Shown one piece after another: positions 51,709-60,897 of a DNA stretch of 64,000 nt. Position 1 is the stretch's first letter. Each line of letters starts with the position of its first letter. Made by a program: the position numbers and the translations under genes. The notes beneath the pieces are model-generated. The model was not told where the DNA came from. It saw nothing but the letters and a program-made list of their open reading frames with translations, and ran no database searches. Source of the stretch: Sphingomonas sp. BK345 (GTDB lineage: Bacteria > Pseudomonadota > Alphaproteobacteria > Sphingomonadales > Sphingomonadaceae); assembly GCF_014193845.1 (NCBI RefSeq), contig NZ_JACHZX010000007.1, forward strand, positions 62,001 to 126,000. The letters run 5' to 3'.

Positions 51709-52971
51709 TCAGCGCAGCAGGTGGCGATTCTTGGCGTCGAACCGGCGCACGAAGCCGATGAAGGCGCTCTGGTAGCTCACCGGGGTGCGCGCCGCATCGG
51801 CCTCGACCCAGGTGCGGAAGTCGGCGTGGAGCGTCTGATAGTCCCAGCCAGGGCATTCCGCGCGGAGCGTCGCCAGCGTCGCCGCGGTGATCTCGCCGAA
51901 GCTGGCACGGGTCGACAGGCTGGTCACGCTGCGGCGGACCAGCGCGCCCACGTCGAGATCAGCGGTCGCGAGCTCGTGCGCCTCCCTCCCCCTGCCCCCG
52001 GGCGCGGCGGGCGTGACGGCGCCGATCGGCGATGCTTCAGCCGATGCTGCAGCGGGTGTGGCGGTGGCAGGTGATCGTGGCGCGGCGATCGAAGTCGAGC
52101 GCCCCGCATCCTCGGCGCGGCGACGCATACGCAGTGCGGGTTCGCGCTTGCCCTCGCCGGGCTCGATCGCCAGCGCGAAGCCGGGCAGTTCGTCGCGCTC
52201 GGCGATCTTGGCGATCTCGAACTTGAAGCGGCGATACTGGCCCTCGGCGCCGGACTTCTCGAACAACGTCGGCAGCGAGATGGCAAAGCCACCCTCCCCT
52301 GCCCCGCCGGCATGCTTGCGCGCGACCTTGTAGAGCCAGCGCTCGCGTCCGCCGGTGATGTCAAAATAGGCGCGGTCGATCGACAGCACCCCGCCCGACA
52401 TCAGCACGCCCTCGTAGAACCAGTTGGACAGCTCGATCGTCATGCCGCGCGAGCGCTCGGTGCGCTCGTCGACCAACTGGGCCCAGCCGTCGAGCCAGCT
52501 GAACGTCGCCTCGCGCCGCGACCGTGCGTTGGCCGGCGCGCCCGCGTCGGCGCGGATGTTGGTCTTGACCGTGGTCGCGACGAGGCGGTCGAGCGCCTGG
52601 CCGAGCAGCTCATAGGCGCGTCCGGTCGGCTCGCGCCCGATCGCGCGCAGCAGGTCGAACGGCATGACGTGGAGCTTGCGCGGCACGTCGTTCGCCCCGC
52701 GCCGCGCCATGTCGGCGAGCATCGAGGCACAGTAGATGAGGATGTCGGCGTCCCAGATCGTGGCCATGCCATATTCGGCGCTGGCCGAGACATGCACCCA
52801 GGTCTTGCCGTCGGGGGAGCGATAATCGATCGGCTTGACCCGCTTGGACTTGGCGAGGCTGAAGAACGGGCGCTCCATCATCTCGCGCTGGTCGCGCAGC
52901 GGCAGGTCGGCGAGATAGGGGAGGAAGAGCTCGAACTGATCCGACACGGCCTCGCGGCGGGCGCGAGTCAT
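51709..52971 (-). CDS. repA: Replication initiator RepA (RPA family)
   Basis: A 420-residue initiator of the RPA type found on alphaproteobacterial plasmids: FELFLPYLADLPLRDQREMM, ERPFFSLAKSKR, MATIWDADILIYCASM, STDxIR-like TTVKTNIRADAG, then WFYEGVLMSGGVLSIDRAYF and GGRERWLYKVARKHAGG. It should bind the iterons at 51443-51684 and open the origin. ATG at 52969-52971 is chosen since the longer frame (to 53049) runs through a parS-like site. The central linker (about 290-340) is Ala/Pro-rich and probably disordered. Confidence 0.93.
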   Translation of the reverse strand: MTRARREAVSDQFELFLPYLADLPLRDQREMMERPFFSLAKSKRVKPIDYRSPDGKTWVHVSASAEYGMATIWDADILIYCASMLADMARRGANDVPRKLHVMPFDLLRAIGREPTGRAYELLGQALDRLVATTVKTNIRADAGAPANARSRREATFSWLDGWAQLVDERTERSRGMTIELSNWFYEGVLMSGGVLSIDRAYFDITGGRERWLYKVARKHAGGAGEGGFAISLPTLFEKSGAEGQYRRFKFEIAKIAERDELPGFALAIEPGEGKREPALRMRRRAEDAGRSTSIAAPRSPATATPAAASAEASPIGAVTPAAPGGRGREAHELATADLDVGALVRRSVTSLSTRASFGEITAATLATLRAECPGWDYQTLHADFRTWVEADAARTPVSYQSAFIGFVRRFDAKNRHLLR

Positions 52972-53023
52972 GCCAGCTCTCCGCGGTCGCTTCGGGGAGA
53001 TGTATGAGAGAAGCAGGGCCCGT

Positions 53024-53255
53024 GTTTCCCCGGGGAAACACCGCAGCATATGGGATGCGACCAGTAGCCATATCTCAGTGCCGTGTCGTGTTTCCCCCGG
53101 GAAACATCGTCAGTGCGACCCATACGGACCATCTTGCCGCCCTGCTTGCCAGATCCGCGTGGGCGACGTTTCTCCGGGGAAACACCACGCATCTCGGATA
53201 GCGGCCACCGCTCCGCCCTCGCCGCGGAGTCGCCGGCGCGTTTCCCCGGGGAAAC
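53024..53255. repeat. Four palindromic parS-like sites
   Basis: GTTTCCCCGGGGAAAC occurs at 53024-53039 and 53240-53255. One-base variants lie at 53090-53105 (GTTTCCCCCGGGAAAC) and 53168-53183 (GTTTCTCCGGGGAAAC). The outer GTTTC/GAAAC halves equal those of the canonical chromosomal parS, while the centre is CCCGGG instead of ACGT. They are spaced 66, 78 and 72 bp in the gap between parB and repA, where a partition centromere is expected. Confidence 0.88.
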
Positions 53256-53281
53256 GCCCCGGGCGGCGGGGCGCCGCGGTG

Positions 53282-54331
53282 TCACGGCCGCAGCCCCCTG
53301 CCCTCGTCCTCCAGATGCGCCAGTGCCGCCCGCAGCGCCTCGGCGAGCTCGTCGACGCTGGCGCCCGAGCCCGCATGGAGACGCACCGTGACGCCCTGAC
53401 GGTTGGCCGACTGGATCGTCAGCGCCGGGCGCCCCGCGGCCCCGTGCCACGTCCAGGGCTCGGCCGGCCCGCTACGCACCAGCGGTGCGGCGAGCAGGCG
53501 ACGCACCACCTCGGCCGCGCCCCACAAGGTCACCGCCTGCTCGCGGCGGAACGCCTGATCCGCGGCGAGCACGCGCGCCTCGGCGAGGATCGCGGCCGCC
53601 GATCGCGGGTCGTCGAGCGCCTGCGCCAGCGCGTAGCCGGGCTTGAGCTGCACCTCGGCCGGGCTGGCGAAGGCGGCGATCACCTCGTCCGGCAGCGTCG
53701 CCACCTTGAGCATCTTCGACAGCCAGCCCTTGGAGAGCTTGAGCCGCTCGGCCATGCGCGTCTGGTGGTTGCCGTAATGCGTCGCCAACGCGGCGCGATA
53801 GTTGCGCGCACGCTCGAGGTCGGAGACGTCGGCGCGCGCGCGGTTCTCCAGGTCGGCGAGGCGGAAGGCGGCCTCGTCGTCGAGCTGCGCCACCTGCGCC
53901 AGGAAGGGCAGATCCGGGTAGCTGTTCGCGCGCAGCCAGCTGATCGACCAGTGGCGCCGCGTCCCCGCGATCACCTCATAGTCGTGCGCGGGATCGCCCT
54001 CGACCCGGCGCACCACCGCAGGCACCTTCTGCCCGCCCTCGGCGATGATCGAGTCGATCAGCTCGCGGCAGCTCGCCTCGCTGAGATGCGCGTAGCTGCG
54101 CGCGTTGCCGGACCAGACCCGCACGCGCGCGGGATCGAGCAGCAGCTGGGTGACCTGGCGCACCTCGCCGCTCGCCACCCGTGCCAACGCCGACTCGCGC
54201 CCCAGCAAAGTGGTTGCGCGCGCGCGCTCGGGCGCGGCCTCGCGGACCGGCGAACGGGAAGGGGAGGGGGCAGGGCCTTCCGCCTCCTCGGCGAGCAGCG
54301 CGGCGAGATAGTCGGATTGCTTACGTGCCAT
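53282..54331 (-). CDS. parB: Plasmid partition protein ParB
   Basis: A 349-residue ParB/RepB-type centromere-binding CTPase. The N-terminal nuclease-like domain has NARSYAHLSEASCRELIDSI and VIAGTRRHWSISWL (the GxRR-H nucleotide motif). The helix-turn-helix is in MAERLKLSKGWLSKMLKVAT, and a C-terminal dimer part follows. It should load on the parS-like sites that lie 27-260 bp past its stop. ParA is 71 bp upstream, in the same direction. Confidence 0.94.
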   Translation of the reverse strand: MARKQSDYLAALLAEEAEGPAPSPSRSPVREAAPERARATTLLGRESALARVASGEVRQVTQLLLDPARVRVWSGNARSYAHLSEASCRELIDSIIAEGGQKVPAVVRRVEGDPAHDYEVIAGTRRHWSISWLRANSYPDLPFLAQVAQLDDEAAFRLADLENRARADVSDLERARNYRAALATHYGNHQTRMAERLKLSKGWLSKMLKVATLPDEVIAAFASPAEVQLKPGYALAQALDDPRSAAAILAEARVLAADQAFRREQAVTLWGAAEVVRRLLAAPLVRSGPAEPWTWHGAAGRPALTIQSANRQGVTVRLHAGSGASVDELAEALRAALAHLEDEGRGLRP

Positions 54332-54402
54332 GGCGCACCTCCGTCACGGAACATAGGCGGAACGGGGGCATGTAGGACAGCCCCGCTTGGCCCGGAACAG
54401 CG

Positions 54403-55602
54403 TCATGCCGCGGCATGGATCACCGCCTCCTCGCTGGCGGGCTCGACCCGGCCCCAGCCATGGCGGACGAGCTGCTCGACCTGGCGCAGCGCCTCGTCGA
54501 GATTGGCGCGGCAGCGCTTGTGCGTCTTGGGCGTGCCGATCGGCCTGTCGAGCTCGTAGATCGTCATCATCCGCATCGCGGCATGGCTGATCTCGGCCGA
54601 GTCGAGGATCGGCACCGGCAGCAGCGCGGCGCCGAAGCTCTGCTCCATGATCGCGCGCACCATTGCGTGGCTGGGATCGTTGGCGTCGTATTTGGAGCAG
54701 ATCAGCCGGACGAACTGATAGTCGACGTCGATCCCCGCGCCGGTGAGCTGGTGAAGCACCTGGTCCATCATCGACAGGAACTGCACCGTCGAGCAGAAAT
54801 CGGGCGTGGTCGCGGCGAGCGGCACCAGCAGCGCGTTGGCCGCCTGCATCACGGCGAGGCTGATCGTGCCGAGCGCGGGCGGGGGATCGAGCAGCACGAT
54901 GTCATAGTCGCGCGCGAGGTCAGACAGGCCGCGCTTGAGCTTGCGGAAGCGCGCCGCCAGCACCGAGCCGCCGTCGCTGCCCGCCGCGGCGAGCTCATAT
55001 TCGACGTCGAACAGCTCCAGGTTGCTCGGGATCAGGTCGACGTTGGGCCAGGGGGTGCGCTTGACCGCGTAATTGAGGTCGGTCTGCGTCGGGTCGATCG
55101 ACAGATAGGGGTAGAGCGTCTCGTCGCGGGTGACGTTGAAATGCGGGTTGAAGCCGAACAGCGTGGTGGTGGTCGCCTGACTGTCACAGTCGACGACAAG
55201 GACGCGATAGCCCTGCACCGCGAGATAGTGCGCGAGGTGGGTGGTGACGGTCGACTTGCCGACACCGCCCTTGAAATTCTGCACCGCGACGATCGCTGGC
55301 ACGTCGAGCGGGGCGCGGGCAGGGGAGGCGCCCAGCACCTCGCGCATGTGGAGCAGCTCGGGGATGGTATAGCCGAGCCGCCGCCCGGTCTCGGAGGCGG
55401 GGGCAGGGGGCAGGCGCCCGTCGTCCTCGGCCATGCGGATGCGGTTGGTCGAGCAGCTGAGCAGCTGCGCCGCCTCGGCGATGCCGACGCGCACGTTGAG
55501 CCCCTTGCGGCTCTCGGGCAGGAAGGCCTTGCGGCGCAATCGCTCGATCATCCGTTCGCCGGCCTCGGCCAGATCGCCGATCTGGGTAACGACTGAATTC
55601 AT
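54403..55602 (-). CDS. parA: Plasmid partition ATPase ParA (type Ia)
   Basis: A 399-residue ParA with an N-terminal DNA-binding region (VRVGIAEAAQLLSCSTNRIR, MerR-like helix-turn-helix) and a deviant Walker A motif KGGVGKST in VQNFKGGVGKSTVTTHLAHY. VDCDSQATTT and IVLLDPPPALG complete the ATPase site. The long N-terminus marks type Ia, which also represses its own operon. Forms parA-parB-repA, all on the minus strand. Confidence 0.95.
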   Translation of the reverse strand: MNSVVTQIGDLAEAGERMIERLRRKAFLPESRKGLNVRVGIAEAAQLLSCSTNRIRMAEDDGRLPPAPASETGRRLGYTIPELLHMREVLGASPARAPLDVPAIVAVQNFKGGVGKSTVTTHLAHYLAVQGYRVLVVDCDSQATTTTLFGFNPHFNVTRDETLYPYLSIDPTQTDLNYAVKRTPWPNVDLIPSNLELFDVEYELAAAGSDGGSVLAARFRKLKRGLSDLARDYDIVLLDPPPALGTISLAVMQAANALLVPLAATTPDFCSTVQFLSMMDQVLHQLTGAGIDVDYQFVRLICSKYDANDPSHAMVRAIMEQSFGAALLPVPILDSAEISHAAMRMMTIYELDRPIGTPKTHKRCRANLDEALRQVEQLVRHGWGRVEPASEEAVIHAAA

Positions 55603-55719
55603 CGCGTGTGAACCGCCTATGATTGAACCTTATCGGACACTACGGTACATAGGAAGGTGAAGTCGGGCAAGGGGAGTGGCGGGAAGGTGCAGGTGGCCGC
55701 GCCCGCTGGCGGTAGACTA

Positions 55720-55820
55720 GCCCTCCTCTCCGTTAACGGGAGGGTTGGGGGGGCGCTTTCATGAGCGCTGCGCCAGCGGAAGCGCCTCAGCGCAATCCCT
55801 TCCCGGACGGGGAGAGGCTC
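55720..55820. repeat. GC-rich palindromic intergenic repeat, copy 4 (variant)
   Basis: A palindromic element of about 100 bp upstream of parA: CCCTCCTCTCCGTTAACGGG with GGGAGGG, then GCGCTTTCATGAGCGC and CGCCAGCGGAAGCGCCTCAG, closed by CCCGGACGGGGAGAGG. Same design as those at 18.4, 21.2 and 23.2 kb. Apart from it, 55603-55890 contains no gene; it must hold the parA promoter. Confidence 0.65.
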
Positions 55821-55890
55821 AGCATAGTCCGCAGTTCATACAAAGCTTATCCGAGTTTACAGGATTACGCTAACTCGTCATAACCTCGCT

Positions 55891-57072
55891 ATGGACCCGC
55901 GCCGCAACCCCTTCGCCCCCGGCGCCGGCACGCCGCCGCCCGAGCTCGCCGGGCGCGAGCCGCTGCTCGAGCGCAGCCTCGTCGCGCTCGACCGCATCCG
56001 CGCCGGGCGGCCGGCGCGCTCGACGATCTTCTACGGGCTGCGCGGCGTCGGCAAGACGGTGCTGCTCGGCGCGGTGCGCGACGCGGTCGAGGCCGAACGC
56101 ATGCTGGCGGTGACGATCGAGGCGCCCGAGCAGCGCTCGCTCCCCGCACTGCTGGCGCCGTCGCTGCGCGCCGGGCTGCTGAGGCTCGATCGCGGCGCGC
56201 GCGCGGGGGAGGGGGTGCGCCGTGCGCTGCGCGCGCTCGCCGGCTTCGCCAAGCTCAAGGTGAAGTACAGCGACTTCGAGGTCGCGCTCGATCTCGAGCC
56301 CGAGCCCGGCCTCGCCGATTCGGGCGACCTCGACCTCGACCTCGCCGACCTGATGGTGGCGGTGGGCGAGGCGGCACGCGAGCGCGACAGCGCGCTGGTG
56401 CTGATCGTCGACGAGCTCCAATATGTCGCCGAGGACCAGCTCGCCGCGCTGATCAGCGCGCTCCACCGCGCCAACCAGAAGCGCCTGCCGGTGACGCTGG
56501 TGGGGGCCGGACTGCCGCAGCTGCTCGGCCAGATGGGACGTGCCAAATCCTATGCCGAGCGACTGTTCGAGTTCGTCGCACTCGGCCCGCTCGACGGCGC
56601 CGCCGCGGCCGACGCGATCCGGCTGCCGATCGAGCGCGAGGAAGAGACGATCCAGCCCGAGGCGGTCGCCGCGATCGTCGCCGACACGCAGGGCTATCCC
56701 TATTTCCTGCAGGAATGGGGCAAGCACAGCTGGGACGCGGCCGACGCGTCGCCGATCACCGCGGCCGACGTCGCCGCGGCGCGCGCGGCGGCGCTGGCCG
56801 AGCTCGACGCCAGCTTCTTCCGCGTCCGCTTCGACCGGCTCACCCCGGCGGAGAAGCGCTACCTGCGCGCAATGGCGACGCTGGGGCCGGGGCCGCACCG
56901 CTCGGGCGACGTGGCGGAGGCGCTGGGCGTCAAGGTCTCCTCGGTGGCGCCGACGCGCAACAGCCTGATCGCCAAGGGCATGCTTTACAGCCCCGCGCAT
57001 GGCGACACCGCCTTCACGGTGCCGCTGTTCGATCAGTTCATGCGCCGCGTGATGCCGGGGGAGGGGAGCTAG
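55891..57072 (+). CDS. AAA ATPase with C-terminal winged-helix region
   Basis: A 393-residue P-loop ATPase of the AAA_16/STAND-like kind: Walker A FYGLRGVGKTVLLGA, Walker B ALVLIVDELQYVAED, sensor-like VTLVGAGLPQLLGQM. It ends in a winged-helix-type domain (LGPGPHRSGDVAEALGVKVS, SVAPTRNSLIAKGMLY) that may bind DNA. Divergent from parA. Stand-alone ATPases of this type are widespread and of unknown role; a function in replicon upkeep is possible. Confidence 0.85.
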   Translation: MDPRRNPFAPGAGTPPPELAGREPLLERSLVALDRIRAGRPARSTIFYGLRGVGKTVLLGAVRDAVEAERMLAVTIEAPEQRSLPALLAPSLRAGLLRLDRGARAGEGVRRALRALAGFAKLKVKYSDFEVALDLEPEPGLADSGDLDLDLADLMVAVGEAARERDSALVLIVDELQYVAEDQLAALISALHRANQKRLPVTLVGAGLPQLLGQMGRAKSYAERLFEFVALGPLDGAAAADAIRLPIEREEETIQPEAVAAIVADTQGYPYFLQEWGKHSWDAADASPITAADVAAARAAALAELDASFFRVRFDRLTPAEKRYLRAMATLGPGPHRSGDVAEALGVKVSSVAPTRNSLIAKGMLYSPAHGDTAFTVPLFDQFMRRVMPGEGS

Positions 57073-58427
57073 CCCGCGGCGGAGCGGTTCGTCCGCGAGG
57101 TCGCGCGCGGCAGCGGCGTCGGTGCGGCCGGCGTGGCGGGCTCGGCCAGCCCGAGCGGGCTCGCCGCCTCGAACCGCGCGACCACGCCCTGCGTCACCGC
57201 GTCGAGCGCGGCGTCGGAGAAGAAGCCGCCCGGCACCAGGCAGCGATCGATCAGCACGCGGCGGAAGGCGGCGAACACCGCCGGATCGGGCGCGACGGGA
57301 TCGCGCCAGAACGCGTCCAGCCCGCGCTGATCGGTGATCCCGGCGATGTCATAGACCGCCTGGCCGAGCGCGATCACGGGCACCCCGGCGGCGAGCGCGA
57401 GCGTGCCGCTGGTGCTGTTGATCGTGACCATGCCGCGCGCGGCATGCGCCACCGGCACGATGTCGCCGCTCTCCATATAGTCGATCCGCTCGGCCACGCC
57501 GTGCCGCGCCGCGAGCGCCGCCGCCTCGCCGCACCAGTCGCGCACGCCGTTGTCGAGCGGATGCTCCTTGATCACGAGGCGCAGCTCGGGCGGCGCGTGG
57601 CGCGCGAACGACTCGATCACCAGCCGCAGCGCGTCCGAGATCCCGGCGAAATCCGAGTGGAGCCGGATCTGCGCGTCGGAGTCGAGCTGGAGCGGGAACA
57701 ACACGTAGGGCTCGCCGCGGCCGAGCAGCCGCTCGACCAGCAGGCGCGACCGTTCCGCCGCCTGGCGGCGCCGGCGCAGCCGTCGGATCCAGCCCGCCGC
57801 CTCGACCAGCGGGTGCCACGGGCGATGGTTCTCCCAGTGCGGGTAGTACCAGCGCGTGAAGACGTCCGCGCTGTTGTACACCACCGCCTCGGCGGCGCGG
57901 CGCCGGAACGAGGAGGGGACCTGGCGATGCTCGGGCGCGGGCGGCAGGCGCGCCGCTTCGGCGAGGTACCAGGCCGGGTCGCGCGGCAGGCTGGAATGGC
58001 CGTTCACCCCGCCCGGCTCGAACGTCACCCAGTCGGGGCGGATATAGCCTTCCTCGAAGACGTGGACGGGCACGTGCAGCGCGCGGCAGGTGGCGATCGC
58101 GGCGATGTGGAGCGGGCGGCAGTCGCCGAAAAGGATCACGTCGGTGATGCCGCGCTCGCGGATCAGCGCGGCCAGCGCGTCGGGCCAGTCCGCCGGCGCG
58201 CCGCGATAGTCGATCCCGCCCGGCAGCCGCCAGAACAGTCGGTCGCCGCCGTTGAAATGGACCTTGTGCACGCCGTAGCCGCGCCGCCGCAGCGCCTGGC
58301 CGACGCGGCGGAACAGCGGCCCCATCAGCCCCTGGAGCAGCAGGATCTCGCGCCGCTGCGGCAGCGGCGTCGCACCGGGTGCCGCGATCTTCGGCAGCGC
58401 GTCCGGGATGAGCGGCAGGTCAGTCAT
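57069..58427 (-). CDS. KpsS-like capsule polysaccharide glycosyltransferase
   Basis: A 452-residue protein of the KpsS/WcbA family: ILLLQGLMGPLFRRVGQALR, VHKVHFNGGD, DVILFGDCRPLHIAA and VFEEGYIRPDWVTFEPGGVN. The later LRLVIKEHPLDNG and MVTINSTSGTLALAAGVPVI are the donor-binding parts. KpsS and KpsC build the poly-Kdo linker that joins group 2 capsules to lipid. A KpsC-like gene is at 61583. The stop overlaps the AAA ATPase end (57069-57072) in convergent orientation. Confidence 0.9.
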   Translation of the reverse strand: MTDLPLIPDALPKIAAPGATPLPQRREILLLQGLMGPLFRRVGQALRRRGYGVHKVHFNGGDRLFWRLPGGIDYRGAPADWPDALAALIRERGITDVILFGDCRPLHIAAIATCRALHVPVHVFEEGYIRPDWVTFEPGGVNGHSSLPRDPAWYLAEAARLPPAPEHRQVPSSFRRRAAEAVVYNSADVFTRWYYPHWENHRPWHPLVEAAGWIRRLRRRRQAAERSRLLVERLLGRGEPYVLFPLQLDSDAQIRLHSDFAGISDALRLVIESFARHAPPELRLVIKEHPLDNGVRDWCGEAAALAARHGVAERIDYMESGDIVPVAHAARGMVTINSTSGTLALAAGVPVIALGQAVYDIAGITDQRGLDAFWRDPVAPDPAVFAAFRRVLIDRCLVPGGFFSDAALDAVTQGVVARFEAASPLGLAEPATPAAPTPLPRATSRTNRSAAG

Positions 58428-58463
58428 CGCGCCGCGATACAGCGGTTCGCGCGCCGAGGCGAC

Positions 58464-60005
58464 ATGACAATCGCGTCTCGTCGACCTATAGCGCCGCCCG
58501 GTCGCGTGCCGCCGGGCCGCCGCCTCATCCTCGAGCGAGTGCGCGGCCGAAGCGTGACGATCCCCGTCCTGTCCTATCTCCTGCTGCTGCTCGCCGCGGT
58601 CGCGCTCGACGCGACGGTGCGGCCGCGCGCGCGGCGGCTGGGGCGCAGCGGACGGGGCAGCGCGGTGCTGCTGGTGGTGGCGACGATCGTCTTCGGGCTG
58701 GGCCTCGCCGTGACGGGCAACGCGCCCGCGGCGGCGCTGCTCGCGGCGGCGCTGCTGGCGGTGTTCGCGATCGCGTCCAACGCCAAGCGCGCGGTGCTGG
58801 GCGAGCCGCTGCTCTTCTCCGACCTCGCGCTGATCGGCGCGATGGTGCGCCACCCCGGCTTCTACCTGACCGCGCTGTCGCCGGCGCAGCGCGCGCTGGG
58901 CGTGCTGGGGGCGCTGGCGCTGCCCGCGGCCCTGGCGTGGCTGTTCGTGCCGCGGGTCACGCCGCACCTCGCCGGAGCGGCGATCGCCGCGGTCGCGCTG
59001 GCGGCGCTCATGCTGCTGCTGCGCCGGCCGTCGCTCGCCGCGCTGGCGCGCGTGCCCGACGCGGAGGGCGATCTCACGCGCCACGGGCTGGTGGCGACGC
59101 TGCTGCTCTACTGGCGGCGCTGGCGCGCGCAGTCCGACCCGCCCGCGCTGCCGCCCGACCGCGATCCCGGTCCGGCGCCCAGCCCCGAGCTGGTGATCGT
59201 CGTCCAGTGCGAGTCCTTCGCCGACCCGGTCGCGCTCGCGGGCGCCGCGCCGCTCCCCGGGCTGACGCGCGCGCGCGCGGCGGCGTGGCAATGGGGCGAG
59301 CTCCACGTCAGCGGCTTCGGCGCCTATACGATGCGGACCGAATATGGCGTGCTGTTCGGGCGCGACGAGGCGGCGCTGGGCTTCCGCCGCTACGATCCCT
59401 TCCTCACCGCGCGCGGCGAGGCGAGCTACGCGCTGTCGGCGCGGCTGCGCGGGCGCGGCTATCGCACCCTGTTCGTCCACCCGCACGACCTGCGCTTCTA
59501 CGGGCGCGACCGGCTGATGCCCGCGGTCGGCTTCGAGCGGCTGGTGGGCGAGGAGGCGTTCGCCGCGGCCGCTCCGGGCACCGGGCGCTACGTCGACGAC
59601 CGGACGCTCGGCGCGGCGCTGGGCGCGCTCGCCGACGCCGCGACCGCGCCGACCTTCGTCTACGCGGTGACGATGGAGAATCACGGGCCATGGGGGAAGG
59701 AGCGGGTCGCGGGCTCGCCCGGCGGGCTCGACGCCTATCTGCACCACCTGCGCGGCAGCGACGCGATGCTGGGCGAGCTGATCGACCATCTCGAGCGCGC
59801 CGGCCGCCGCGCGGTGCTGGTGTTCTTCGGCGACCATCGCCCGAGCATCCCCGGCGCGATCGCGCCCGGCCCGGAGCGCCACACGCCCTATGTGATCCTT
59901 CGCCTCGGCGATGGCACGGGGGAGGGGGGCGAGCCCGGCCGCCGCGTCGATCTCACCCCGGCGGGGCTGCATCACGCCATCCTGGCCGCGGTCGCAGAGC
60001 CCTAA
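58464..60005 (+). CDS. LtaS-like membrane sulfatase/phosphoglycerol transferase
   Basis: A protein of about 513 residues: four or five N-terminal membrane helices (ending near LAALMLLLRRPSLAALARVP), then an extracytoplasmic sulfatase-type domain with VIVVQCESFADPVALAG, YTMRTEYGVLFG (the Thr of TMRTEY is the likely nucleophile), YAVTMENHGPW and FFGDHRPSIPGA. LtaS/OpgB-type enzymes transfer phosphoglycerol to glycans. In a capsule locus it may decorate the polymer. The ATG at 58464 (after GAGG) is used; the GTG at 58554 is an alternative just before the first helix. Confidence 0.85.
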   Translation: MTIASRRPIAPPGRVPPGRRLILERVRGRSVTIPVLSYLLLLLAAVALDATVRPRARRLGRSGRGSAVLLVVATIVFGLGLAVTGNAPAAALLAAALLAVFAIASNAKRAVLGEPLLFSDLALIGAMVRHPGFYLTALSPAQRALGVLGALALPAALAWLFVPRVTPHLAGAAIAAVALAALMLLLRRPSLAALARVPDAEGDLTRHGLVATLLLYWRRWRAQSDPPALPPDRDPGPAPSPELVIVVQCESFADPVALAGAAPLPGLTRARAAAWQWGELHVSGFGAYTMRTEYGVLFGRDEAALGFRRYDPFLTARGEASYALSARLRGRGYRTLFVHPHDLRFYGRDRLMPAVGFERLVGEEAFAAAAPGTGRYVDDRTLGAALGALADAATAPTFVYAVTMENHGPWGKERVAGSPGGLDAYLHHLRGSDAMLGELIDHLERAGRRAVLVFFGDHRPSIPGAIAPGPERHTPYVILRLGDGTGEGGEPGRRVDLTPAGLHHAILAAVAEP

Positions 60006-60805
60006 GGCGCGTCGGCCTGGTGGGGCGCCAGCGCGCGCAGCAGGCGGTCGCGCGCGCGGCGCGGGAGCAGGCGATCCACCCAGCGCAGTGCCGCGAAGAA
60101 CCGCGGCAGCGTTAGTCGCGGCTGCCCGCGCTCGCACGCGCGCGCGATACGCGCCGCGACCCATTCGGGGCGCCGCGTCAGCCACGCCGGCGCGGGGACG
60201 AGCCGGCCCCCGGGCGTGTCGAACGGGCCCGGCTCGACCAGCAGCACACGCACGCCGCGTGGCGCGACCGCGACCCGCAGCGCATCGGCGAGCCGCGCCA
60301 GCCCCGCCTTCGAGCCCGCATAGGCCGCGGCGAAGGGCAAAGAGTGCGCCGCCGCGGCCGAGCCGATCAGCACGATGTCGCCGCGCCCGCGCGCGGCCAT
60401 GCGCTCGGCCAGCTCGGCCGCCATCGCGCCGGGGGTGACGAAATTGACCAGCCCGAGCCGCACCACCGCCACGGCCTCCTCCACGGTGCGCCCGCGGCCG
60501 CGCACGTCGCCGAGCCCCGCCGCGAGGATCGCCAAGTCGATCGCGCCCCCGGCCTCCTCCGCGGCGAGCGCGGCGAGCGCGGCGGCGCTGTCGGCGAGGT
60601 CGAGCGAGCGGACCTGCGCGGTCGCGCCGGCGCGCCGACAGTCCGCGGCGACCGCCTCGAGCCGCGCCGGATCGCGCGCCCACAGCAGCAGCGTGCGGCC
60701 GGGCGCGGCATGGTGACGCGCCAGCGCCGCGCCCAGCCCGCTCGACGCGCCGGTGACGAGGATGCGGCGACGTCGCCCTGCGGCTTGATCGGGATCAGTC
60801 ATCAT
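60002..60805 (-). CDS. SDR-family oxidoreductase
   Basis: A 267-residue classical short-chain dehydrogenase: VTGASSGLGAALARH, LDLADSAAAL, LAILAAGLGDV, VLIGSAAAAHSLPFAAAYAG with the catalytic Y in AYAGSKAGL, and PGPFDTPGG. The C-terminal WLTRRPEWVAARIARACERG is common in members of lipid or polysaccharide loci. Start at MTDPDQ region (60805). Convergent with, and overlapping by four bases, the sulfatase gene. Confidence 0.9.
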   Translation of the reverse strand: MMTDPDQAAGRRRRILVTGASSGLGAALARHHAAPGRTLLLWARDPARLEAVAADCRRAGATAQVRSLDLADSAAALAALAAEEAGGAIDLAILAAGLGDVRGRGRTVEEAVAVVRLGLVNFVTPGAMAAELAERMAARGRGDIVLIGSAAAAHSLPFAAAYAGSKAGLARLADALRVAVAPRGVRVLLVEPGPFDTPGGRLVPAPAWLTRRPEWVAARIARACERGQPRLTLPRFFAALRWVDRLLPRRARDRLLRALAPHQADAP

Positions 60806-60897
60806 GCTGGTACGCTGTGGTATAACTGCACCGGTTCGGCGGTTCTCGCTGCACCGCAACTTGACAGACTGGACGCTTACCTGTCCATGGCCGGGCC

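Noticed and set aside
51398..51775. Plus-strand ORF across the iterons
   Set aside because: It is a translation of direct repeats (RSRCID-type repeats of residues) and antisense to the repA end; not a gene.
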